A stretch of DNA of 6,448 nucleotides from Synechococcus sp. UW140. GTDB lineage: Bacteria > Cyanobacteriota > Cyanobacteriia > PCC-6307 > Cyanobiaceae. The position numbers and the translations under genes are program-made. Of this stretch, positions 1 through 6,448 are shown piece by piece; positions within the stretch are counted from its first letter, which is position 1, and the number at the start of each line of letters is the position of its first letter. Under the pieces are notes generated by a model. The model was not told where the DNA came from and did no database searches. It saw only the letters and a program-made list of their open reading frames with translations. The stretch spans positions 1 to 6,448 of the forward strand of contig CAMDWF010000134.1 in assembly GCA_945878795.1 (NCBI GenBank), given 5' to 3'.

Positions 1-455
1 GCTGCCAGCTCTGGCAGCCAGAGGCGCTCGCATTGCTCGGTGGCTTCGCGGATGATCGTGGTCCAGCGCTCCAGGGGCAGCGGTTCGCGCACCACCCCCC
101 GGGCCGCGATCAGGGGTTGCAGCCGGGTGGCGCCCAGTTCGGCCGCCATGCGCCAGACCAATTCGGCATCCCGGCGAGGAACGGCCAAGGCCAGGGTGAG
201 GGCCGGGCTCGCCGGCATCGCCCTCTCCAGGGGAGCATCCGGCGGCTGCTCCAGCCGCAATTGTTCCCCCGATTCGAGCACCGCGCTCCAGAGCCGGCCG
301 CAGCCATCAACCACCGCCAGCCGATCCCCCTGACGAAAGCGCAAAACCCTGGCCAGGTAATGGCTTTCGGCGGGCTCAAGGGGCAGCAGGCCGGGGTCGC
401 CCAGCAGGGGCCACCGGGAGGGTGGGATCAGAAGGCGACGCAGTTCCCGGGCCAT
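1..455 (-). CDS. rsmE: 16S rRNA (uracil-1498-N3)-methyltransferase RsmE, 3' part cut off by window edge
   Basis: RsmE methylates N3 of U1498 in 16S rRNA in the assembled 30S subunit, using S-adenosylmethionine. The frame opens at ATG 455-453 (MARELRRLLI) and stays open to the left edge, giving 151 visible residues of a family usually about 240-250 long. Residues 1-75 fit the N-terminal PUA-like RNA-binding barrel, with the family-typical stretch SHYLARVLRFRQGDRLAVVDG at 31-51. From about residue 84 the SPOUT methyltransferase domain begins (LTLALAVPRRDAELVW), followed by the family-typical segment LERWTTIIREATEQCERL at 128-145. The knotted SAM-binding C-terminus (normally a GPEGG-type loop) lies outside the window, so an intact active site cannot be confirmed. 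No clear Shine-Dalgarno precedes the ATG. It starts 12 bp after the stop of the DUF3531 gene, so the two are probably co-transcribed. The identification is firm; only completeness is unknown. Confidence 0.93.
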   Translation of the reverse strand, partial: MARELRRLLIPPSRWPLLGDPGLLPLEPAESHYLARVLRFRQGDRLAVVDGCGRLWSAVLESGEQLRLEQPPDAPLERAMPASPALTLALAVPRRDAELVWRMAAELGATRLQPLIAARGVVREPLPLERWTTIIREATEQCERLWLPELA

Positions 456-467
456 CGACTGGTGGGA

Positions 468-1040
468 TCAATCGTTGTAGTTGGCTTTGTAGTCGTCTTT
501 GTCGTCGTCTATATTGTTGCCTTTGTAGTTGTCGTTTTCGTTGTAGGTGTCGACGTTGTCTGTCTCAGAATCGGTGTCATCTTCATCTTCGTCGTCGTCG
601 GTAGCAAAAGGGCTGTCCGGATCGTCTTCGATCGGCCAGTCCTCGTTGATGCCGCCGATCAGCAGCTCCTCGATTTCAACCACATCATTGTTGAGTTGGC
701 CCAAGGCGTTGATCAAGACATCGAGGGCCAGGGCATCGCTGGTGCCCAGGTCTAGCCAGCAACGACCCCAGGTTTCTAAATATTCCATCACGGCCATGTT
801 GTGCATCAAGGCCGGCAGGGCGCGGCTGGAGCCTTCTTCTTCCCAGGCCAACCAACTCAGATCGGCGCCCGCTTCATGGGCCTGCAGGGTTTCGGCATTA
901 AAGGCCCCCAGTTTGCCCAGAAAAAACCAGCTATCGAAAACGGTTTCGACATAACTTCTCTCCGCCTGGCCCGGGGGATCGGCAAAGCGCAGCCAGATCC
1001 AGCAATTGAACGGATCGACTTCGCGAAAGCGAACCTCCAT
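468..1040 (-). CDS. DUF3531 family protein with a long acidic low-complexity C-terminal tail
   Basis: This 190-residue protein has no established function. The family (DUF3531) is found in cyanobacteria and, as far as I recall, in plastid-targeted plant proteins. The core, residues 1-138, begins MEVRFREVDPFNCWIWLRF and contains aromatic-rich stretches such as YVETVFDSWFFLGKLGAFN (30-48). No signal peptide or membrane segment is visible, so it is probably soluble. The ATG at 1040-1038 is chosen because the family core starts exactly there and the opposite-strand ABC gene starts 63 bp away. The frame stays open further upstream, but that extension is antisense to the ABC gene and has no family character. 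The last 43 residues (148-190) hold 16 Asp, 4 Glu and 8 Asn, with a loose four-residue period, encoded by noticeably T-rich DNA unlike the rest of the window. Gene order suggests an operon with rsmE and a possible link to ribosome or RNA work, but that is inference. Confidence 0.88.
   Translation of the reverse strand: MEVRFREVDPFNCWIWLRFADPPGQAERSYVETVFDSWFFLGKLGAFNAETLQAHEAGADLSWLAWEEEGSSRALPALMHNMAVMEYLETWGRCWLDLGTSDALALDVLINALGQLNNDVVEIEELLIGGINEDWPIEDDPDSPFATDDDEDEDDTDSETDNVDTYNENDNYKGNNIDDDKDDYKANYND
471..533 (-). repeat. Degenerate 12-bp (four-codon) tandem repeat coding the acidic tail
   Basis: On the plus strand the T-rich stretch can be cut into successive 12-mers resembling tttgtagtcgtc, tttgtcgtcgtc, tatattgttgcc and tttgtagttgtc. 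Read on the minus strand these give four-residue units of the DNYK, GNNI, DDDK, DDYK, ANYN kind at the end of the DUF3531 protein. The units are imperfect, so this is either an old, drifting minisatellite or simply biased use of GAY and AAY codons. The period is clearest in these last 21 codons; upstream (534-601) the tail is acidic but less periodic. Confidence 0.5.
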
Positions 1041-1103
1041 GGTCAAGGTGCAGGCCCTAGGTCTCCCCATCCAACACGATCGCCAGCCAGGCATGCTGGG
1101 GCC
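1041..1103. promoter_or_regulatory. Divergent intergenic region between the DUF3531-rsmE and ABC-hslO units
   Basis: These 63 bp separate two genes pointing away from each other, so promoters for both units should lie here or extend into the first codons of either gene. I see no convincing -10/-35 pair in either direction. A short inverted repeat, CCAG-GCATG-CTGG, lies at 1087-1099, just before the ABC start, and a near-HIP1 sequence (acgatcgcc) lies at 1077-1085. Neither is strong evidence of an operator. The call rests on gene geometry alone. Confidence 0.35.
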
Positions 1104-1772
1104 ATGCTTGAGTTGCAGGCCGTCCATTACCACCCCGCCACCCTGCCCCAGCCGGTGCTGCGGCAGGCGAATTTGAAGCTGGCCGTGGGCACACCGGTGC
1201 TGGTGGCGGGCCTCAGCGGCAGTGGCAAAACCACCCTGCTGGAGCTGATCAGTGGCATGGCTGAAGCCGATGGCGGCCGGTTCCTCTGGAACAACGAACC
1301 CGTGGCGGCCCGGCAGCGGCGCTGGCTCTGTGGCCTGGTGTTTCAGTTTCCCGAACGCCATTTCCTGGGCCTGACCGTGGGTCAGGAATTGCGCCTGGGT
1401 CAGCGGCGCCTGGGGGGCGAGGCCATCGATCAGGTGCTGGCCCAGGTGGGCCTTGCCGGCATTTCCCTGCAGCAGGCTCCCGAGCGTCTCAGTGGCGGCC
1501 AGCAACGGCGCCTGGCCCTGGCGGTGCAGCTGCTGCGCAACCCGAGGGTGTTGTTGCTAGATGAACCCACCGCCGGCCTGGATTGGACGGTGCGGGAGGA
1601 GGTGCTGGGCCTGCTGGATCAGCTGGGGCGGGAGAGGGCCCTGTTAGTGGTGACCCACGAACCGGAGCTGTTTGCTGGTCGCATCAGCGAGGCTTGGCAG
1701 CTTGTTGATGGCTGCCTCGGTCCCCTGCCCCCCGCCAGGCTTCTTACGATGACTGCAGACGAATCAAGCTGA
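1104..1772 (+). CDS. ABC transporter ATP-binding protein, CbiO/EcfA (ECF)-like
   Basis: This is a single 222-residue nucleotide-binding domain that would power a membrane transporter from the cytoplasmic face by ATP hydrolysis. All diagnostic motifs are present: Walker A GLSGSGKTT (36-44), Q-loop Gln81 in VFQFPERHFLGLTV, signature LSGGQQRR (129-136), Walker B VLLLDEP (149-155) with catalytic Glu154, D-loop TAGLD (156-160) and H-loop His185 (VVTHEPE). The FQFPE segment after the Q-loop is typical of cobalt/ECF ATPases and of their cyanobacterial and plastid relatives, so an ECF-type vitamin or metal importer is the best guess. The substrate cannot be told. No transmembrane or substrate-binding subunit lies next to it, so partners must be elsewhere. 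The ATG at 1104 is chosen because homology starts there; the open frame upstream runs antisense through the DUF3531 gene. Its TGA overlaps the hslO ATG by one base, implying translational coupling. Confidence 0.88.
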   Translation: MLELQAVHYHPATLPQPVLRQANLKLAVGTPVLVAGLSGSGKTTLLELISGMAEADGGRFLWNNEPVAARQRRWLCGLVFQFPERHFLGLTVGQELRLGQRRLGGEAIDQVLAQVGLAGISLQQAPERLSGGQQRRLALAVQLLRNPRVLLLDEPTAGLDWTVREEVLGLLDQLGRERALLVVTHEPELFAGRISEAWQLVDGCLGPLPPARLLTMTADESS

Positions 1773-2686
1773 TGGCGGATCAACTGCTGCGGGCCACCGC
1801 CGCGGGGGGCGGGATCCGCCTGGTGGCGGTCAACAGCAGCGAAACCAGCGCCGAGGCCCGGCGCCGCCATGGGCTGTCTTTTTTGACGACGGCCCTGCTG
1901 GGACGGGCCATGACGGCGGGCCTGTTGTTGGCCAGTTCGATGAAGGTGGCCCATGGCCGGGTCAATCTGCGCATCCAGTCCGATGGTCCCTTGCGGGGGA
2001 TGACGGTGGATGCCGGGCGCGACGGCACGGTGCGGGGCTACGTGGGAAAACCGGACCTGGAACTTGATTTGCTGGCCGGCGACGACGGTGTGCCGCAATT
2101 TGATTTTCAGCGGGCCACCGGCACCGGCTATCTGCACGTCGTCCGTGATATCGGCGAAGGGGTGCCGTTTAGTAGCACGGTGGAGCTGGTCAGTGGAGGG
2201 ATTGGTGATGATTTCGCCTCCTATCTGTTGCATTCTGAACAGACTCCCTCGGCGGTCTTTGTGGGCGAACGGCTGGATCGCAGTGGCGTGAGTTGTGCCG
2301 GCGGAGTTCTGGTGCAGGTGTTGCCCAAGGCGGCGCGGGAACCGGCCTTGGTGGCCTTGCTGGAGGAACGTTGCCGCGAAATCGAGGATTTCAGCACCCG
2401 CCTGGCCAGCCATGGGACCAACCTGGAGGCATTGCTGGAGGACATTTTCCCCGATCTTGATGCTAAGCCGGGGGCGGACCCGCAGGCGATCACGCCTGTG
2501 CGCTTTCGTTGTCCCTGCAGCTACAACCGCAGTATCGGCGCTCTCAAATTACTGGGCCGCGACGAACTGACGGCCATGCTCAAGGAGGATGGCCAGGCCG
2601 AACTCACCTGTCATTTTTGTAATTCTGTCTATCGGCTTGATGCCGTCGGCCTGCAAACGCTCATTGATGGCTTTGCCGTGGCCTGA
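1772..2686 (+). CDS. hslO: Redox-regulated molecular chaperone Hsp33
   Basis: Hsp33 is a cytoplasmic holdase kept inactive by zinc bound to four reduced cysteines. Oxidation and unfolding release the zinc, form disulfides and expose its client-binding surface, protecting proteins during oxidative or bleach stress. The 304-residue product fits the family's usual length of about 290-300. The N-terminal core spans roughly 1-230, with the typical stretches GRVNLRIQSDGPLRG (62-76) and VRGYVGKPDLEL (87-98). The C-terminal zinc switch is complete: CPC at 247-249 and CHFC at 280-283, that is CxC-X30-CxxC. Two extra cysteines (175 and 201) lie in the core. The start ATG shares its A with the TGA of the upstream ABC gene, so ribosomes probably re-initiate from that frame and the two genes form one operon. 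The gene ends only 21 bp from the stop of a convergent gene. Confidence 0.96.
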   Translation: MADQLLRATAAGGGIRLVAVNSSETSAEARRRHGLSFLTTALLGRAMTAGLLLASSMKVAHGRVNLRIQSDGPLRGMTVDAGRDGTVRGYVGKPDLELDLLAGDDGVPQFDFQRATGTGYLHVVRDIGEGVPFSSTVELVSGGIGDDFASYLLHSEQTPSAVFVGERLDRSGVSCAGGVLVQVLPKAAREPALVALLEERCREIEDFSTRLASHGTNLEALLEDIFPDLDAKPGADPQAITPVRFRCPCSYNRSIGALKLLGRDELTAMLKEDGQAELTCHFCNSVYRLDAVGLQTLIDGFAVA

Positions 2687-2715
2687 ACTTGGCCTCGGGC
2701 TGCCTTTTCAGGCCA
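2679..2715. terminator. Inverted repeat shared by the convergent hslO and CPP1-like 3' ends
   Basis: The arms tggcctgaa (2679-2687) and ttcaggcca (2707-2715) are perfect 9-bp complements separated by 19 bases. The hslO TGA (2684-2686) lies in the left arm and the CPP1-like TGA (2710-2708 on the minus strand) lies in the right arm. Such symmetry suits a bidirectional transcription end. Neither strand has a run of T after the stem and the loop is rather long, so a classic intrinsic terminator is not established; it may instead be a 3'-end-stabilising hairpin. Confidence 0.45.
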
Positions 2716-3418
2716 GCAGCAGGGCCCCGGCCAGCAGCACCAAGATCACCGGTGCGCCCAGCAGTTGCATGGGGCCCAAGGGCATGGTGGCCAGCATGGC
2801 GGCGGGCACCAGCTGCAACACCAGCTGCAGCACCAGGTTGCCGAGCAGGAGACCGACCAGGAGCAGGACGAAGGTCCAGCCGATGGCCCGGCCGAACTTG
2901 ACCTGGCGCCGCAGCAGATTGAATACGGTGGCCAGGCAGGCCAGGGACAACAGCATGGCCCCGGAAGCCTGGGGCAGAACCAGCAACAGCACCAACAGCA
3001 GCCCGTGGGCGGCCAGGGGAAAAAGCCGCTCCTGGCCGTTGGCCATGGCCAGGTTGGGCAGGGCCGCAATCGTTGGGCTGGCCAGTTTTGGCAGGGGGAA
3101 AGAGGGGGTGGAGCGCAGGGATGGCAATACGGAGCGCGGCGCCGCCGCCGTTTGCTCTTTCTGGGAGGCCGTGCGGGCGGCGCTGCTGAGACGGCCCTGC
3201 TGCCGCTCCTTGAGCCGATCCATCAGGATGGAGTCGTAGGCCGCCTCAATGCGCGCCCGTTCCAGCGGGTCGTCGCTCACCTCATCGAGTCGGCTTTGAC
3301 GGGCCAGCTGCACGTCATCAAAACTGGCATCGTGGGCCACCCCAAGTTTCTGGTAGGGGTCGGACGAAGCCGCCGCAGGCCTGAAGGGCTCAGGGATTGG
3401 ATCGGAACCTTTAGTCAT
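2708..3418 (-). CDS. CPP1-like (DUF3353) J-like membrane protein
   Basis: The 236-residue product has two parts. Residues 20-75 form a J-like region (DPYQKLGVAHDASFDDVQLAR, then ERARIEAAYDSILMDRLKER) that resembles a J domain but lacks the HPD tripeptide, so it should not stimulate Hsp70 ATPase. Residues 80-128 are a Ser/Ala/Pro-rich linker. From about residue 133 there are four hydrophobic segments (roughly 133-150, 152-169, 178-204 and 218-236), predicting a polytopic protein of the thylakoid or plasma membrane. This layout is that of the cyanobacterial and plastid CPP1 family. In Arabidopsis, CPP1 is a holdase that stabilises the light-dependent protochlorophyllide oxidoreductase (POR). 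The ATG at 3418-3416 leaves 23 bp to the stop of the upstream small gene, consistent with co-transcription. chlL, for the other protochlorophyllide reductase, lies on the same strand about 2 kb upstream. Family assignment is good; a POR-chaperone role in this organism is inferred. Confidence 0.87.
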   Translation of the reverse strand: MTKGSDPIPEPFRPAAASSDPYQKLGVAHDASFDDVQLARQSRLDEVSDDPLERARIEAAYDSILMDRLKERQQGRLSSAARTASQKEQTAAAPRSVLPSLRSTPSFPLPKLASPTIAALPNLAMANGQERLFPLAAHGLLLVLLLVLPQASGAMLLSLACLATVFNLLRRQVKFGRAIGWTFVLLLVGLLLGNLVLQLVLQLVPAAMLATMPLGPMQLLGAPVILVLLAGALLLA

Positions 3419-3441
3419 GGCCTGAGCGTAGGCAATCGCGA

Positions 3442-3681
3442 TCAGAAAAGCGGTTCACTGCGGTGATATCCCGCCTCAAGCAGCAGGGATTGGCGGCAGG
3501 CCATGGCTTCGGCGATGGCCAGGCGGCGCCGGCGTTTGAGCAGGGGCATCTGGGGGGGGAGGTGGCTGCCCTCGCGGATTTCAATCATCGGTGCGCCGGG
3601 ATCGCTTTGGAAGGGCCGAAAGCTGACGAAATCACGGCCGCCATCACTGCGGGGACGAACGAGCCAGAGAGGGTTGGGCAT
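3442..3681 (-). CDS. Small DUF1651-type protein
   Basis: This 79-residue basic protein starts MPNPLWLVRPRSDGG, continues with VSFRPFQSD, and ends with PLLKRRRRLAIAEAMACRQSLLLEAGYHRSEPLF-type sequence (residues 46-79). The pattern of an early W-L-V, a middle F-P segment, then LLK plus an arginine run, a helix and a Gly-aromatic ending matches my memory of DUF1651, a family of short picocyanobacterial proteins of unknown function. The usual terminal Trp is Phe here. No signal peptide or membrane segment is visible. The ATG at 3681-3679 is the only ATG in the frame; a TTG at 3759 would add 26 residues of unconvincing sequence. No good ribosome-binding site precedes it. It lies between prfC (105 bp upstream) and the CPP1-like gene (23 bp downstream). 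Family assignment is from pattern only, and function is unknown. Confidence 0.65.
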   Translation of the reverse strand: MPNPLWLVRPRSDGGRDFVSFRPFQSDPGAPMIEIREGSHLPPQMPLLKRRRRLAIAEAMACRQSLLLEAGYHRSEPLF

Positions 3682-3786
3682 GGATGGAACCGGCCCGAGG
3701 AGGCATGAAGAGATGTTGCAACCATTCTGGCGCGCCCCGGGGATCGCCGTGGTGATCAACTTGACGGTCGACGGGCCGAACCCGCC

Positions 3787-5460
<1,674 letters not shown>

Positions 5461-5491
5461 GGGGCCAGCCTGCCAGGCCAAGGGGCGCTGG

Positions 5492-5513
5492 GGCGCCTTG
5501 AAGTGGCGCCTTG
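5492..5513. repeat. Short direct/inverted repeat in the chlL-prfC gap
   Basis: The nonamer ggcgccttg occurs at 5492-5500 and again at 5505-5513, separated by aagt. Because ggcgcc is its own reverse complement, the two copies can also pair into a 6-bp stem with a 7-base loop in the transcript between chlL and prfC. No T-run follows, so a terminator is not supported. The rest of this 86-bp gap (5461-5546) shows no obvious promoter and only a weak AGG-type ribosome-binding site before prfC. Confidence 0.35.
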
Positions 5514-5546
5514 CAGGGGTGCCACGATCTTGCTCTTGTCCGGGAT

Positions 5547-6448
5547 TCAGTCGAAACCGAGCAGGTCGAAGATTTCGCGGTCCTTGAGGGATTCGGCATC
5601 CAGGGGCTCGACGTTTTCGAGCATGGTGCGGGCCAGCTTGAGGTATTCCTGTTGGACGGCGTCGACTTCGGGGCTGGATTCCATCTCAAAGATGGTGCAT
5701 TTTTTGAGGCGTGAACGGCGCACGGCGTCCACATCTTGGAAGTGGGCCATGGTTTTCATGCCGACCCGGGCATTGAATTTATCGATTTGGTCAGTGTCGC
5801 GGCTGCGGTTGGCGATGACGCCACCAAGGCGGACTTTGTAGTTTTTGGCTTTGGCCTGAATCGCGGCGATGATGCGATTCATCGCGAAGATCGAATCGAA
5901 ATCGTTGGCAGTAACGATCAGGCAGTAGTTGGCGTGTTGCAGCGGTGCGGCGAAGCCACCGCAGACCACATCACCCAGCACATCAAAGATCACCACATCG
6001 GTTTCTTCGAGCAGGTGATGCTCTTTGAGCAGTTTGACGGTTTGGCCGGTGACATAGCCGCCACAACCGGTGCCCGCCGGGGGCCCGCCGGCTTCGATGC
6101 ACTGGACGCCGTTGTAACCCTCAAAGACAAAATCTTCGGGGCGCAGTTCTTCGGTGTGGAAATCGACGGTTTCGAGGATGTCGATCACCGTGGGCACCAT
6201 CTTCTTGGTGAGGGTGAAGGTGGAATCGTGCTTGGGATCACAGCCGATTTGCAGCACCCGCTTGCCCAGCTTGGAGAAGGCGGCCGAGAGATTGGAGGAA
6301 GTGGTGGATTTGCCGATGCCGCCCTTGCCGTAGACGGCGATCACCAGGGCGCCCTCCTCGATGGCCATGGCCGCGTCCTGATGCACCTGCAGGCTGCCCT
6401 CGCCGTCTTCGCCGCGGGCGACGCTACCGGTGGTGGCGGGAGGGGTGA
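5547..6448 (-). CDS. chlL: Light-independent protochlorophyllide reductase, Fe-S ATP-binding subunit ChlL (5' end cut off)
   Basis: ChlL is the nitrogenase-iron-protein-like homodimer that passes electrons from ferredoxin, with ATP hydrolysis, to the ChlN-ChlB catalytic component. Together they reduce protochlorophyllide to chlorophyllide without light. The 299 visible residues contain the P-loop GKGGIGKST (visible residues 40-48), QIGCDPKHDS (66-75), and both cysteines that bridge the shared [4Fe-4S] cluster: GTGCGGY (Cys128) and DVVCGGF (Cys162). Their 34-residue spacing equals that of bacterial BchL. The C-terminus, LKDREIFDLLGFD, is family-typical. The frame is open to the right edge. A GTG at 6386-6384 is possible, but the preceding 20 residues (TPPATTGSVARGEDGEGSLQ) resemble the N-terminal extension of picocyanobacterial ChlL, so the true ATG probably lies only a few codons outside. 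chlN and chlB are not in view. Like all such proteins it should be oxygen-sensitive. Confidence 0.96.
   Translation of the reverse strand, partial: TPPATTGSVARGEDGEGSLQVHQDAAMAIEEGALVIAVYGKGGIGKSTTSSNLSAAFSKLGKRVLQIGCDPKHDSTFTLTKKMVPTVIDILETVDFHTEELRPEDFVFEGYNGVQCIEAGGPPAGTGCGGYVTGQTVKLLKEHHLLEETDVVIFDVLGDVVCGGFAAPLQHANYCLIVTANDFDSIFAMNRIIAAIQAKAKNYKVRLGGVIANRSRDTDQIDKFNARVGMKTMAHFQDVDAVRRSRLKKCTIFEMESSPEVDAVQQEYLKLARTMLENVEPLDAESLKDREIFDLLGFD

Noticed and set aside
471..506. DDDKDDYK in the DUF3531 tail resembles a permuted FLAG/enterokinase-type tag sequence.
   Set aside because: It is not the tag (the order differs) and is embedded in degenerate native repeats, so it is a chance likeness, not evidence of an engineered sequence.
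33..755. Plus-strand 240-residue open frame with a striking valine-rich hydrophobic stretch that looks like a membrane segment.
   Set aside because: The valine run is only the antisense reading of the GAY/AAY codons in the DUF3531 acidic tail. The frame overlaps two confidently assigned minus-strand genes and has no family character.
801..1103. N-terminal extension of the ABC ATPase frame by 101 residues.
   Set aside because: It lies wholly antisense to the DUF3531 gene core and the divergent gap. ABC homology begins at the ATG at 1104.
1041..1505. N-terminal extension of the DUF3531 frame by 155 residues on the minus strand.
   Set aside because: It is antisense to the Walker A, Q-loop and signature region of the ABC gene. 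The DUF3531 family core starts at MEVRF.
1619..2413. Minus-strand 264-residue frame opposite the ABC gene and hslO.
   Set aside because: GC-rich antisense shadow. The product is rich in Gln, His, Arg and Gly with no motif, and hslO is unmistakable on the other strand.
2765..3466. Plus-strand 233-residue Gly/Gln/His-rich frame that could pass for a low-complexity protein.
   Set aside because: It is the antisense reading of the leucine-rich membrane segments of the CPP1-like gene (CAG/CTG mirror), with no independent support.
5461..5481. TTG start for prfC giving seven more residues.
   Set aside because: An ATG with a conventional RF3-like beginning is available at 5460. The extra residues have no support.
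6384..6386. GTG as the start of chlL.
   Set aside because: The upstream frame is open to the edge and its residues resemble the usual picocyanobacterial ChlL N-terminal extension, so the gene is more likely cut by the window than started here.

Overview
The window reads as ordinary chromosomal DNA from a picocyanobacterium of the Synechococcus/Cyanobium/Prochlorococcus lineage, probably one of the GC-rich members. The evidence is the gene content. There is a chlL gene for light-independent protochlorophyllide reductase, a CPP1-like (DUF3353) membrane protein, a DUF3531 protein, and a small DUF1651-type protein of a family I know mainly from marine Synechococcus and Prochlorococcus. Base composition is strongly GC-rich throughout, with one T-rich exception in the DUF3531 tail. 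I spotted no exact HIP1 octamer (GCGATCGC), which fits this lineage better than freshwater filamentous cyanobacteria, but I checked only by eye.

Layout, left to right. Positions 1-455 (minus) hold the first half of rsmE, a 16S rRNA methyltransferase cut by the window edge. Directly upstream of it on the same strand is a DUF3531 gene (468-1040) with an unusual acidic, repetitive C-terminal tail. A 63-bp divergent gap (1041-1103) separates this pair from a plus-strand pair: a CbiO/EcfA-like ABC ATPase (1104-1772) and hslO/Hsp33 (1772-2686), whose stop and start codons share one base. Converging on hslO is a minus-strand series: chlL (5547 to the right edge, 5' end missing), prfC/RF3 (3787-5460), a DUF1651-type small gene (3442-3681) and a CPP1-like gene (2708-3418). 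The hslO and CPP1-like stop codons lie in opposite arms of one 9-bp inverted repeat.

How the genes fit together. rsmE and prfC serve ribosome modification and translation termination. Hsp33 is a redox-activated chaperone. ChlL is the oxygen-sensitive Fe-S ATPase of the dark-operative protochlorophyllide reductase, and CPP1-type proteins are known in plants as membrane chaperones that stabilise the light-dependent enzyme for the same step. Two protochlorophyllide-reduction genes on one strand, separated by prfC and a tiny gene, is the most suggestive functional link here, although a shared transcript is unproven. Coding occupies nearly the whole window, the largest gap being 105 bp. I see no RNA genes, mobile elements, CRISPR, phage genes or defence genes, and no clear case for an undescribed system.
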